The translations under genes and the position numbers were made by a program. 64,000 bases of DNA from Bacteroidota bacterium (GTDB taxonomy: Bacteria; Bacteroidota; Bacteroidia; Sphingobacteriales; Sphingobacteriaceae), in NCBI GenBank assembly GCA_013288685.1, contig JABDBM010000003.1:48608-112607 (forward strand). The letters run 5' to 3'. This document shows positions 42,001-49,158 of this stretch, one piece after another. The stretch's first letter is position 1. Each line of letters opens with the position of its first letter. The notes under the pieces were generated by a model. That model was given only the letters and a program-made list of their open reading frames with translations. It made no database searches and had not been told where the DNA came from.

Positions 42001-42812
42001 GCCTGTTGATCAATGATAGATACTCCTCCCGACAAGCCGCCGGCAATCCAAATTCTCTGCTGCTTATCAATCAGCATTCTGAAAGGATTATTACTGCTTA
42101 AGCCCTGAGCCATGGTTAGCTTTCTTAATGTGCCGCCCCTGGGGTCAACTATTTGCAGCACCTGGTTAAACGAACATACCCATATACGGCCCAATTTATC
42201 CTCGGCCATATTAATGATGTTGTAATCAAGCGGTCCCGTTATATAGGAGCACAGGTCCTCGCCATCATAGCGAAAAAGGCCCTGTTTGCCGCCTATCCAT
42301 AAAAAACCTTCGTGATCTGTAAACAAACAGGTAACAGAGGTGCCCTGAAATACGTCCGGAAGTTCGTAAATAGGCGCAGTGCCTGCGGCTCTTAACTTTG
42401 GCGGGCCAACCCTGATATGTTTTGGGGGCGCCAATATATAACTTTTAAATACCAGCGGCTTCGAGGGCAATTTGTCTATCTTAAAATCCTGCTCGGGGTT
42501 GGGGTTATAATTAAAACTGGTTACCGAATCATTTTTTGGAAAGGGTTTAAATCCCGAAGAATCATAAGAGCGAACGGGCAGCTTATTCAACTCAAATTTT
42601 TCAACAACCGGCACTATCGGCACCGTTTTAATAGCGGCCCAGTTGATGTTTTTTGGCTTGCTTAACCCCAAAGGCTGCACAACCGGTGGTTTAAATTCAA
42701 TTGGAGGGGGGGCTTGGGCTTCGGCGTTTTTATTTTTATTACATGCCGAAAGTGCCGCAAACAGCAGGCCCGCAGCTATGCAGATATAAATATTCTTTTT
42801 AACAGTGATCAT
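39084..42812 (-). CDS. Two-component-regulator propeller histidine kinase
   Basis: The 1242-residue protein begins with a signal or lipobox-like start (FAALSACNK). About 600 residues of Reg_prop repeats follow, each near GRIWIGG or GNIWMG, forming predicted beta-propellers. A Y_Y_Y domain lies near residue 880, one membrane helix (WWVSLWACIIYVFLMAGIVY) near 915, a coiled coil, and a kinase core with His1004 in AGIAHEIQNPLNF and an ATPase domain ending SLPAQN. Unlike many Bacteroidetes hybrid systems it has no receiver or AraC domain. It probably senses a periplasmic ligand and phosphorylates the downstream receivers. Confidence 0.93.
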   Translation of the reverse strand: MITVKKNIYICIAAGLLFAALSACNKNKNAEAQAPPPIEFKPPVVQPLGLSKPKNINWAAIKTVPIVPVVEKFELNKLPVRSYDSSGFKPFPKNDSVTSFNYNPNPEQDFKIDKLPSKPLVFKSYILAPPKHIRVGPPKLRAAGTAPIYELPDVFQGTSVTCLFTDHEGFLWIGGKQGLFRYDGEDLCSYITGPLDYNIINMAEDKLGRIWVCSFNQVLQIVDPRGGTLRKLTMAQGLSSNNPFRMLIDKQQRIWIAGGLSGGVSIIDQQAETIRFLNKKNGLADTVAMGITQDKLNRIWISGGKSLSVVDLENKTIKHIDKANCAKLDTTFSTALFCDRAGNIWMGMNNGAVNVLNPQTNSMQLFEEAKASNPNVLNFSQDDKGRVWISNQNVGAEIINLPNHTLQNLKRESGLNSDVVINATQDNRGQEWIATFMGLNMIPHSGVVKEQIGKVPTGTLFEDGRGLIWQASISSDLDILDRKNKTIRHLTTREGLTNDSIQNIRQIDGKIFICTNAGLDIIDSVKQTISHLSIKQGLHSRNIFAVAQDNAGRIWIGGGRNGLDVYDPKDNTLKFIDKGAGLANALFTDLMKDKQGNIWMSSAVGAIGYIDPAKGIIRYITNTSDLNLPPSRIFAQDEWGNIWIGTHHGIYIADFRHQTLSTFSAAQGLADETVLSLLRYKHDMYAGTSKGITKIIPPADGIKADGQWGVQSFGINYGLGKVTTSYLSDLITRDGLYWWGDVGATVLDLGHKDTTQSIPYISGIRIMDSQKAFVDRSLFNVSGTDTLWGQGNTHYVKGEIPINSGYALDEGIKWDSVDGPYNLPSNLQLPHNQNYVQFEFSALNLAKRDTSWYRYRLTGLDDEWSEPTPIPFSRNYFNLRRGLYTFEVSVKSKDGTWSKPAELDFTINPPWWVSLWACIIYVFLMAGIVYGFVYYRSLQLLREKRVLEHKINLRTEEVLQQKEELEAQRDELEKAFGELKVTQTQLVQSEKLASLGELTAGIAHEIQNPLNFVNNFAEVSVELIAELKEEQAKEVRDPELENEILESLEQNLQKITLHGKRADGIVKNMLQHSRNNSGERELTDINNLADEYFRLSYHGLRAKDKTFNSAMENYLDDSAPKINLVPQDIGRVLLNLFNNAFYAVHQKKKTITGRYQPTVTLTTTVKKGFVEISVRDNGNGIPDSIKDKIMQPFFTTKPTGEGTGLGLSLSYDIIVKGHAGSINIDTKEGEYTEFTISLPAQN

Positions 42813-42872
42813 ACTTCGTTTCGATAGTTTCGTGTTCTTTTCGGTTAAGGCGGCTCATAAATCCGCTTTATT

Positions 42873-43067
42873 CTATAGCGGCAATTGAAGCCTAAATATA
42901 GTAAATTCCCCCTCTTTTGTATCCACTTTTAACTCGCTGGCGCTGTCGCCAATCACCTCCCAGCTCAACACCAAAAAAAGCTGTTTTAACAGGCGTATAA
43001 AAACATTTTTTAACCGGGTACATACGTTAATGGTTTTGTGAAAAAACGGGAGTTTAAGGCTGATCAT
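42873..43067 (-). pseudogene. Remnant of a histidine-kinase ATPase domain
   Basis: A 64-codon frame ends SELKVDTKEGEFTIFRLQLPL, closely matching the C-terminus of the downstream kinases (INIDTKEGEYTEFTISLP). Its beginning, LKLPFFHKTI, resembles MQPFFTTKPTG, and the middle is scrambled. There is no kinase upstream, so this is probably a decayed copy of a third kinase gene. Confidence 0.6.
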
Positions 43068-43266
43068 TAAAAGTTTACAATATAGTAAAACTTATGAAAA
43101 GGCTTTGTCGCATATTTTGAATAATGCAAAATTGGCTTTAAAAACTAATTTGGGTCAAGTTTTGCCAAAATCGCTTTCTTTTTAATATATTGCGGCATTA
43201 ACTATTACGAATTAAACGACGATATTTCTGAAGGCCCCGGCAGATATATTTTCTACTTTTTAAACT

Positions 43267-43452
43267 ATGGAGAAACCTTACCTCAGATGCCGTAAATGCA
43301 ATTCCGTTTATCATTACCCGGTTAGCCGTAGCTGGTTTGGAAGTGTTTTTCTATTCTTTTTGCCGATAAGAGTGTTTTTTTGCGCTCGATGTGCAAGAAA
43401 CCGCCATGTTTGGATCACAAAGGAAGGCTTAAAAAAATACAAACGTGTGTAA
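43267..43452 (+). CDS. Small zinc-ribbon-like protein
   Basis: The 61-residue basic protein has two Cys pairs, CRKC at 8-11 and CARC near 39-42, separated by a hydrophobic stretch (FGSVFLFFLPIRVFF) that could be a short membrane segment or the core of a zinc ribbon. The tail is Lys rich. No named family. It ends 5 bp before the convergent DUF5655 gene. Confidence 0.65.
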   Translation: MEKPYLRCRKCNSVYHYPVSRSWFGSVFLFFLPIRVFFCARCARNRHVWITKEGLKKYKRV

Positions 43453-43457
43453 CGGCC

Positions 43458-43883
43458 TCAAAGCCCCGATTGATAAGCCATTTTCATGTATTTCCGGACT
43501 TCGTCGTTGATGTCTTCTTTAAGGTAAATGCGTAAGTGATGATTAAAATCATCGCTGCCCGGTACAGGTTTTATTTTGTTGAAGCACAAATTATCAGCAT
43601 AAGCCTGCTTAAACGGGAATACCACATCAATAAAATTCTTGCCTAACTGAATGATATAGGCAAACCTTGTACGCGCAGCAAACGATATCATTGACTTTGC
43701 GGGATGCACCCTCATATCCCCGATAAGGCGGTACTCATCAACCAGATGAAAAAACAGGTCAACAGTATGTTCAGATTTTCCAGCTAAAAAATCAGATAGC
43801 TCTTTATCCCGGCACGAATGTACCTGGTTGGTATTTACAAATTGTTGGCTGCATAAAGGGCATATCCACATCTTATTAGTCAT
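43458..43883 (-). CDS. DUF5655-type protein with N-terminal zinc finger
   Basis: The 141-residue protein begins MWICPLCSQQFVNTNQVHSC, a Cys-rich finger, then the DUF5655 region with HTVDLFFHLVDEYR, VHPAKSMISFAARTRFAYI and FNHHLRIYLKEDINDEV. DUF5655 proteins are small, conserved and uncharacterised; some resemble DNA-transport or nuclease-associated domains. It stands alone, upstream of the permease array. Confidence 0.82.
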   Translation of the reverse strand: MTNKMWICPLCSQQFVNTNQVHSCRDKELSDFLAGKSEHTVDLFFHLVDEYRLIGDMRVHPAKSMISFAARTRFAYIIQLGKNFIDVVFPFKQAYADNLCFNKIKPVPGSDDFNHHLRIYLKEDINDEVRKYMKMAYQSGL

Positions 43884-43918
43884 TAGGTCATTCGCTGCGC
43901 TGTCATTGGGTCATTTTC

Positions 43919-43996
43919 CCAAACTCGAATTTCTGGAATCAACTGAATTTTTTGAATTCAATTCCGTTAATTCTACAAATTCCACTAATTCAGGTT
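43919..43996. repeat. Inverted repeat ending at the stop codon of permease 1
   Basis: AAACTCGAATTTCTGGAATC at the left pairs with GAATTAGTGGAATTTGTAG-type sequence at the right (plus strand CTACAAATTCCACTAATTC). Equivalent elements end at 56874 and 59417. Confidence 0.7.
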
Positions 43997-46378
43997 CTAT
44001 TCGCTACGCAAACTCCTCACCGGATTAGCCAGCGCTGCCCGTATGCTTTGATAACTTACCGTTAATAAGGTAATTATTAAAGCAGCCGCTCCTGTCAATG
44101 CAAATATCCACCACGCAATTTCCGACCTGTACTGGTAGCTTTGCAACCATCCATGCATAAAATACCAGGCCGTTGGCGTAGCAATAAACAGCGATATGAT
44201 AACCAAACCTACAAAATCCCTTGACAATAATCCCCATAAGCTAAACACCGATGCTCCCAATACTTTGCGCACACCAATTTCTTTTGTGCGTTGTTCGGCC
44301 ATAAATTGGGCCATGCCGAATAAGCCAAGGCAACTGATGAATATAGCTAAACTGGCGAAAAAGCTGGCTAATTTGCCAATTCGAACTTCGTTATTGAATT
44401 TTTTTGTATACTCGTCATCCACAAACTGGTAATCGAAGGGTTGGGCGGGGTTATATGTCTTATAAACCTTTTCTATTTTAGCTAATGCTTCATGTGTACT
44501 CATTTTAGGGTTTATGCGTACAATTACATCATCGCCGCCACCTTTTAGCAGGTGATAAAGGGTTGGCCTTACTGGGGCATAAGGCGACTCGGCAACCACA
44601 TCTTTAACCACGCCAATTATTTTGTAAGGCACGCCATCCCACTTCAATATTTCACCAACCGGTTTTGTAAAGTTCATCACCTTTGCTGCAGCCTCATTAA
44701 TAATAAAAGCAGCCGAATCGCTGGGATAAGCGCTCGAAATATTGCGGCCATCCACAAATTGCCAGTCGATGGTTTTCCCGTAATCGTAAGAAATATCAAT
44801 ATTAGGAAATTCAACCGCCATGGCCGGGTCCTTGCCCCGCCAGTTGAAGCCGCTATTGGTGGAATAATCGGCCGTTGTAGGACTGCCGGCCTCGGCAATG
44901 GATACAACCGCCCCCGATTTGATCAGCTCGTCTTTAACGGCAGCAAACTGTTTATGAATATCGCCGGTTACCATTGGCAGATTTACCAAACCATCGCGGT
45001 TATAACCAACCGGCCGGTTTTTGGCAAATTGTATCTGTCGGAAAACGATGATGGTACAGATAATTAAGGTTACTGAAACCCAAAACTGCACCACAACCAG
45101 CACCTTGCGCGGGATAGCTGCTAACCGGCCAACCTTAAATGTACCCTTTAATACTTTAACCGGTTGAAATGACGATAGGTACAGCGCCGGATAACTGCCT
45201 GAAATAAGCCCGGTGATCAGGCTAAAGCCAATACCCAGCAGCCAAAACAAAGGACTGCTCCACAAAATGTTTAGTTTTTTCCCGGCAACATCATTAAAAA
45301 AAGGCAGTCCAAGTTGTACAAAAAGTAACGCTAATGCAAAAGCGAAAAGTACTACCAGCAACGATTCGCTTAAAAATTGGTAAATCAACTGAACGCGCAG
45401 CGAACCGATTGCCTTACGGATACCCACTTCCTTAGCGCGTTTTTCGGAGCGGGCAGTACTCAAATTCATAAAATTGATACAGGCCAGTAACAATATAAAT
45501 ACACCTATAATGCCAAACAACCAAACATACTGGATAGCGCCGCCAACACTAACCCCGTTTTTAAACTCGGAGTACAGGTGCCAGTTTTTCATCGGGTCCA
45601 ATATCACCTGTGGTTTCTGTATCAGCTCGCTTTTGTTTATCTTGCTTAGTTTGATGTCCTTTATCTTCGCCGAAACTACTTTGATGTCGGCATTGTCGGC
45701 CAGTTGCACAAAGCCCATATAGCAGTTACAGCGCCAGGGGTCGGGCTGCTGCTTCATGTTGCGAACCTGCGAAAGCAACTCCCAGGGCGCAATAAACTTT
45801 AAACCGGCAAAGGTGGAGTTATCGGGCAAATCTTCATAAACACCGGTTACCTTAACCGTTTGGTCGTTGTCAATCTTCATTATCTTGTCAATTGGGTCGG
45901 CATCGCCAAAAAAGGCTTTGGCTGATGTTGCCGACAGCAGGATAGACGACGGATCATTAAGCGCCGCATGGGTGCCCCGTATCATTTTTACCGACAGTAT
46001 ATCCAACGCCGAAGGCTCGAGATAGGAGCCTTCCTTATTTAGCTTTTTATCACCAAATGATAATATGTGGCCATAGTTAAACGACCCCATCGAAACATAC
46101 TTAAAATCGCTTCCAAAACTTTTGCGCAGCTCGCCGCCCATAGGCCAGGGGATGCTCTCGCCCGTGCCTATGCTACCATTCATCGTAAAGTTTTGCTTTA
46201 CCTGGGCAATACGGTCGTAGTTTTTAAAGTTTTTATCGAACGATAATTCGTCCCATATCCATAGGCCGATGAGCATGGCCACCGCCATACCTACCGAAAG
46301 CCCTGTGATATTAATTAGTGAATGCGCCTTGTTACTAACAAGGTTTCTCCAGGCGATTTTTAAATAATTTTGTATCAT
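43997..46378 (-). CDS. FtsX/MacB-type ABC permease 1
   Basis: The 793-residue protein has the two-module Bacteroidota layout. A helix at about 20-40 (INITGLSVGMAVAMLIGLWI) is followed by a MacB-like periplasmic domain (45-270). A three-helix FtsX core then starts at YVWLFGIIGVFILLLACINF with the coupling loop EKRAKEVGIRKAIGS, and the pattern repeats in the second half with QRTKEIGVRKVLGASVF. It ends ALANPVRSLRSE. The coupling loops imply an ATP-binding partner encoded elsewhere. Such permeases act in export or signalling; substrate unknown. Group A of this array. Confidence 0.9.
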   Translation of the reverse strand: MIQNYLKIAWRNLVSNKAHSLINITGLSVGMAVAMLIGLWIWDELSFDKNFKNYDRIAQVKQNFTMNGSIGTGESIPWPMGGELRKSFGSDFKYVSMGSFNYGHILSFGDKKLNKEGSYLEPSALDILSVKMIRGTHAALNDPSSILLSATSAKAFFGDADPIDKIMKIDNDQTVKVTGVYEDLPDNSTFAGLKFIAPWELLSQVRNMKQQPDPWRCNCYMGFVQLADNADIKVVSAKIKDIKLSKINKSELIQKPQVILDPMKNWHLYSEFKNGVSVGGAIQYVWLFGIIGVFILLLACINFMNLSTARSEKRAKEVGIRKAIGSLRVQLIYQFLSESLLVVLFAFALALLFVQLGLPFFNDVAGKKLNILWSSPLFWLLGIGFSLITGLISGSYPALYLSSFQPVKVLKGTFKVGRLAAIPRKVLVVVQFWVSVTLIICTIIVFRQIQFAKNRPVGYNRDGLVNLPMVTGDIHKQFAAVKDELIKSGAVVSIAEAGSPTTADYSTNSGFNWRGKDPAMAVEFPNIDISYDYGKTIDWQFVDGRNISSAYPSDSAAFIINEAAAKVMNFTKPVGEILKWDGVPYKIIGVVKDVVAESPYAPVRPTLYHLLKGGGDDVIVRINPKMSTHEALAKIEKVYKTYNPAQPFDYQFVDDEYTKKFNNEVRIGKLASFFASLAIFISCLGLFGMAQFMAEQRTKEIGVRKVLGASVFSLWGLLSRDFVGLVIISLFIATPTAWYFMHGWLQSYQYRSEIAWWIFALTGAAALIITLLTVSYQSIRAALANPVRSLRSE

Positions 46379-46480
46379 GTTTCGGTCATTTGCTGCGCAT
46401 CATTCGCTGCGCTGTCATTGGTCATTATTTAAATACAACTATGCTTCGTCTTTTCGGACTTCCGGACTTTCCGGACTCAG

Positions 46481-48853
46481 CTACTCCTCCTTCAAATACT
46501 TCGTTGGGTTTGACGTATGCGCTTTATAAATATGCCACGATACGCTTACAATAATCATTAGTATGAGGCTTAAAAAGGCTAAAACCAGGGGCGTAATGGA
46601 TACGGACGATTTTTCTAACAACAGCAGGAATAAATTGCCGGTAAGCCAATATGAAAATGGCAGGCCAATTGCAACCGCTATCCCAACGGCAAATAAAAAC
46701 TCTTTATTAATGATATAAACAATGGTGCCCATACCTGCGCCCAGCACCTTCCGTACACTTATTTCCTTCATTTTTTTGCCTAATATTAATAAGGCCAAAC
46801 CAAATATTCCTGATATCGATATCACAATCATGATCATCGCCGCCGCGCCTATCACCTGCGCAATTTGGTAAAACCCGCTAAAATATCCATCAAAAACGGT
46901 ATCCTGGTAATGATACTCGAACGGCAAATTGGGGTTTACCCGCTTCCACACCTTTTCTACCGATTTATGTGCGCTCGAAAAAAGGCCCAACGATGTTTTA
47001 GCGTAAACGTAGGCTACATCGGCTGGTTTACAGCCCATCAGCATTACCGGTGGCACGGCCCTTTGAAAATCTTCGAAGCGAAAATCATTCACCTCGCCTA
47101 CCACTTTGTACTGTTTATTATTATAATCAATGCTTTTACCGATGCCGGTCGTCCAGTGCATTTGTTTCAAAAAGGCCTGGTTAACCAGTATGGCATCCGT
47201 TTGATCGGACTGGAATTGCGGGTTTAAATCCCTGCCTTTGGTGATGCTGATACCCATTTGCGTAGCAAACCCCGGCAACGCGCTCAGGCTTTGTACGGTT
47301 TGCTCCTTGCCATCGGTTTTAATAACCATTTGGGTGCTCCAGTAGCCAAGTGCCTGTACCGAACCTGTAACAGCCTTTGCCGTATTGCTGCCCAGCAATT
47401 CATCCTTAAAAGTCTCATATTTTGCTGTCTTATCTAAGTTAACCACTACGTTATTGGCCGGGGTATAGCCCCATGGCTTTGCTTTAACCTCCTTGTTTTC
47501 GTTTACGAAAGACAGCGTAACCGAAATAGCTAAAAAAGTAAGGAAAAACTGGAAGCCAAGCAACGCTTTGCGAAAGCGATTTTTGCTGCCCATTTTGCTG
47601 TTGCCCTTCATAATGGCCACGGGTTTAAAAGCCGATATATAAAAGGATGGATAAGCTGCACCACTTATAGCCGAAACCACAATTAAAATTAACAACGTAA
47701 CCCAGGTACGGTAATTAGCAAACATTGATTTAGATAAATCCACATTTACAATTTGGGCAAACCAGGGTATAAACAGGTATTTTGCCAGCAACACCCCTAT
47801 CATAACAGCGATGGTACACAGTATTATGTTCTCCAAAATAAACTGTATGATAATCTGTTTACGGCTGCTGCCCATTACTTTGCGCACGCCTATTTCCTTT
47901 AACCTTGCCGAGGCCGAGGCAATGGCAATATTCATATAATTAAAATAAACCAACAATAAAGTGGCGATGGCAATTATCAGCAGCATGAAATAAGCGGCTA
48001 TATGCGTTGAGTTAAAATGATTGTTGAACACCGCATACGAATGAAAGTTCATTGTGCGCAATGGCTGGTAATTGTAGGCAACAATTTTATTGTCTTTATT
48101 AGCTGCATTGTACAATTCTACATACTTTTTATTTTGCGCTATTATTGGTGTTAAGGCAGCTTCATTAGTGGCCTCCAAAAAAGTAATATCTGTGTTTTGG
48201 GCCCAGTCGCCGGTTTTGTCCATGCCTAAAGCCGTCATTTTAGCGTGAGGCACCAATGCCGAAAAATACCAGGATGACTCAATTGGCATTTTATCAAAAA
48301 CGCCTTTGACGGTAAAGTTTACCACCATTTCCTTACCGTTATTATTAAACCGGAGATTTACGTTTTTACCAACCGGGTTTACCTTACCAAAAAGCTTGTT
48401 CGACAAGTACTCGGTTAGCACAATGCCATCCAGATCGGTAAAATGTTGTTTGTTGCCCCATTTTACAGGAAAATCAAACATTTTGTAAAAAGCATCATCC
48501 GTAAACGTTACATTTTCTTTAAAAACATTATCGTTCTCTTTAATAATAACGCCGGCACTACTTATCCGGGTGAAGTTTTTTATTTGAGGGAAATCGGCCT
48601 TAAGCATGGGCCCCATCGGGGCAGGCGAATCGCCCCAGGGTTGCTGGTTACCATTTTTTTCGGTGATTCGTTCAATAACAAAAAGGTTATTGATTTTGCG
48701 ATGGAAACTATCCATGTGCATGGACCAATCGAAAAACTCAAATACCACCATACTACAGCCAACGGCCAAAGCAAGCCCAAGGATATTTATAGTTGACGAT
48801 AAGCGGTTTTTTGTGAGATTACGAAAACCTAATTTAAAGTAGTTCCTGATCAT
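46481..48853 (-). CDS. FtsX/MacB-type ABC permease 2
   Basis: The 790-residue protein belongs with permease 3 to a second subgroup, ending TSNPTKYLKEE. It shows LINILGLALAVGCSMVVFEFFDW-type N-terminal helix (seen as STINILGLALAVGCSMVV), a periplasmic domain, NYMNIAIASASARLKEIGVRKVMGSSRK as the first coupling loop region, and KKMKEISVRKVLGAGMG as the second. It is 102 bp from permease 1. The two subgroup members are clearly recent paralogues. Confidence 0.9.
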   Translation of the reverse strand: MIRNYFKLGFRNLTKNRLSSTINILGLALAVGCSMVVFEFFDWSMHMDSFHRKINNLFVIERITEKNGNQQPWGDSPAPMGPMLKADFPQIKNFTRISSAGVIIKENDNVFKENVTFTDDAFYKMFDFPVKWGNKQHFTDLDGIVLTEYLSNKLFGKVNPVGKNVNLRFNNNGKEMVVNFTVKGVFDKMPIESSWYFSALVPHAKMTALGMDKTGDWAQNTDITFLEATNEAALTPIIAQNKKYVELYNAANKDNKIVAYNYQPLRTMNFHSYAVFNNHFNSTHIAAYFMLLIIAIATLLLVYFNYMNIAIASASARLKEIGVRKVMGSSRKQIIIQFILENIILCTIAVMIGVLLAKYLFIPWFAQIVNVDLSKSMFANYRTWVTLLILIVVSAISGAAYPSFYISAFKPVAIMKGNSKMGSKNRFRKALLGFQFFLTFLAISVTLSFVNENKEVKAKPWGYTPANNVVVNLDKTAKYETFKDELLGSNTAKAVTGSVQALGYWSTQMVIKTDGKEQTVQSLSALPGFATQMGISITKGRDLNPQFQSDQTDAILVNQAFLKQMHWTTGIGKSIDYNNKQYKVVGEVNDFRFEDFQRAVPPVMLMGCKPADVAYVYAKTSLGLFSSAHKSVEKVWKRVNPNLPFEYHYQDTVFDGYFSGFYQIAQVIGAAAMIMIVISISGIFGLALLILGKKMKEISVRKVLGAGMGTIVYIINKEFLFAVGIAVAIGLPFSYWLTGNLFLLLLEKSSVSITPLVLAFLSLILMIIVSVSWHIYKAHTSNPTKYLKEE

Positions 48854-49158
48854 GATGTTGGTTTATTAGTTCACTGGCTCATTCGTTCATTGGTTTGCCT
48901 CAATATCGTAATTTTTGATACTTATCAAACTTCTATAAAACAATGAACAACCAATGTGCCACAATCACCACAAATTGACTATCAATTAGTTATCATTAAA
49001 TTTACCTTAAAGGCTGTCCGCTTTCGACACACCCGGATGTTCGGTTTTGTATTGGTCGTTCGCTCCGTGTCATTGGGTCATTGTGTCCTTTTGTCATTGG
49101 CTGATTTGCCCGGTTTTATCTTTCGGGCTTGCTGACTTTCCGGACTTTCGGACTCAAT
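48854..49158. other. Intergenic gap with short repeats
   Basis: The 305-bp gap contains GTTCACTGGCTCATTCGTTCATTGG near the permease-2 start and GTCATTGGGTCATTG and GACTTTCCGGACTTTCGGAC near the permease-3 stop. The last resembles CGGACTTTCCGGACT at 46460-46480 at the permease-2 stop. No gene is supported. Confidence 0.55.
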
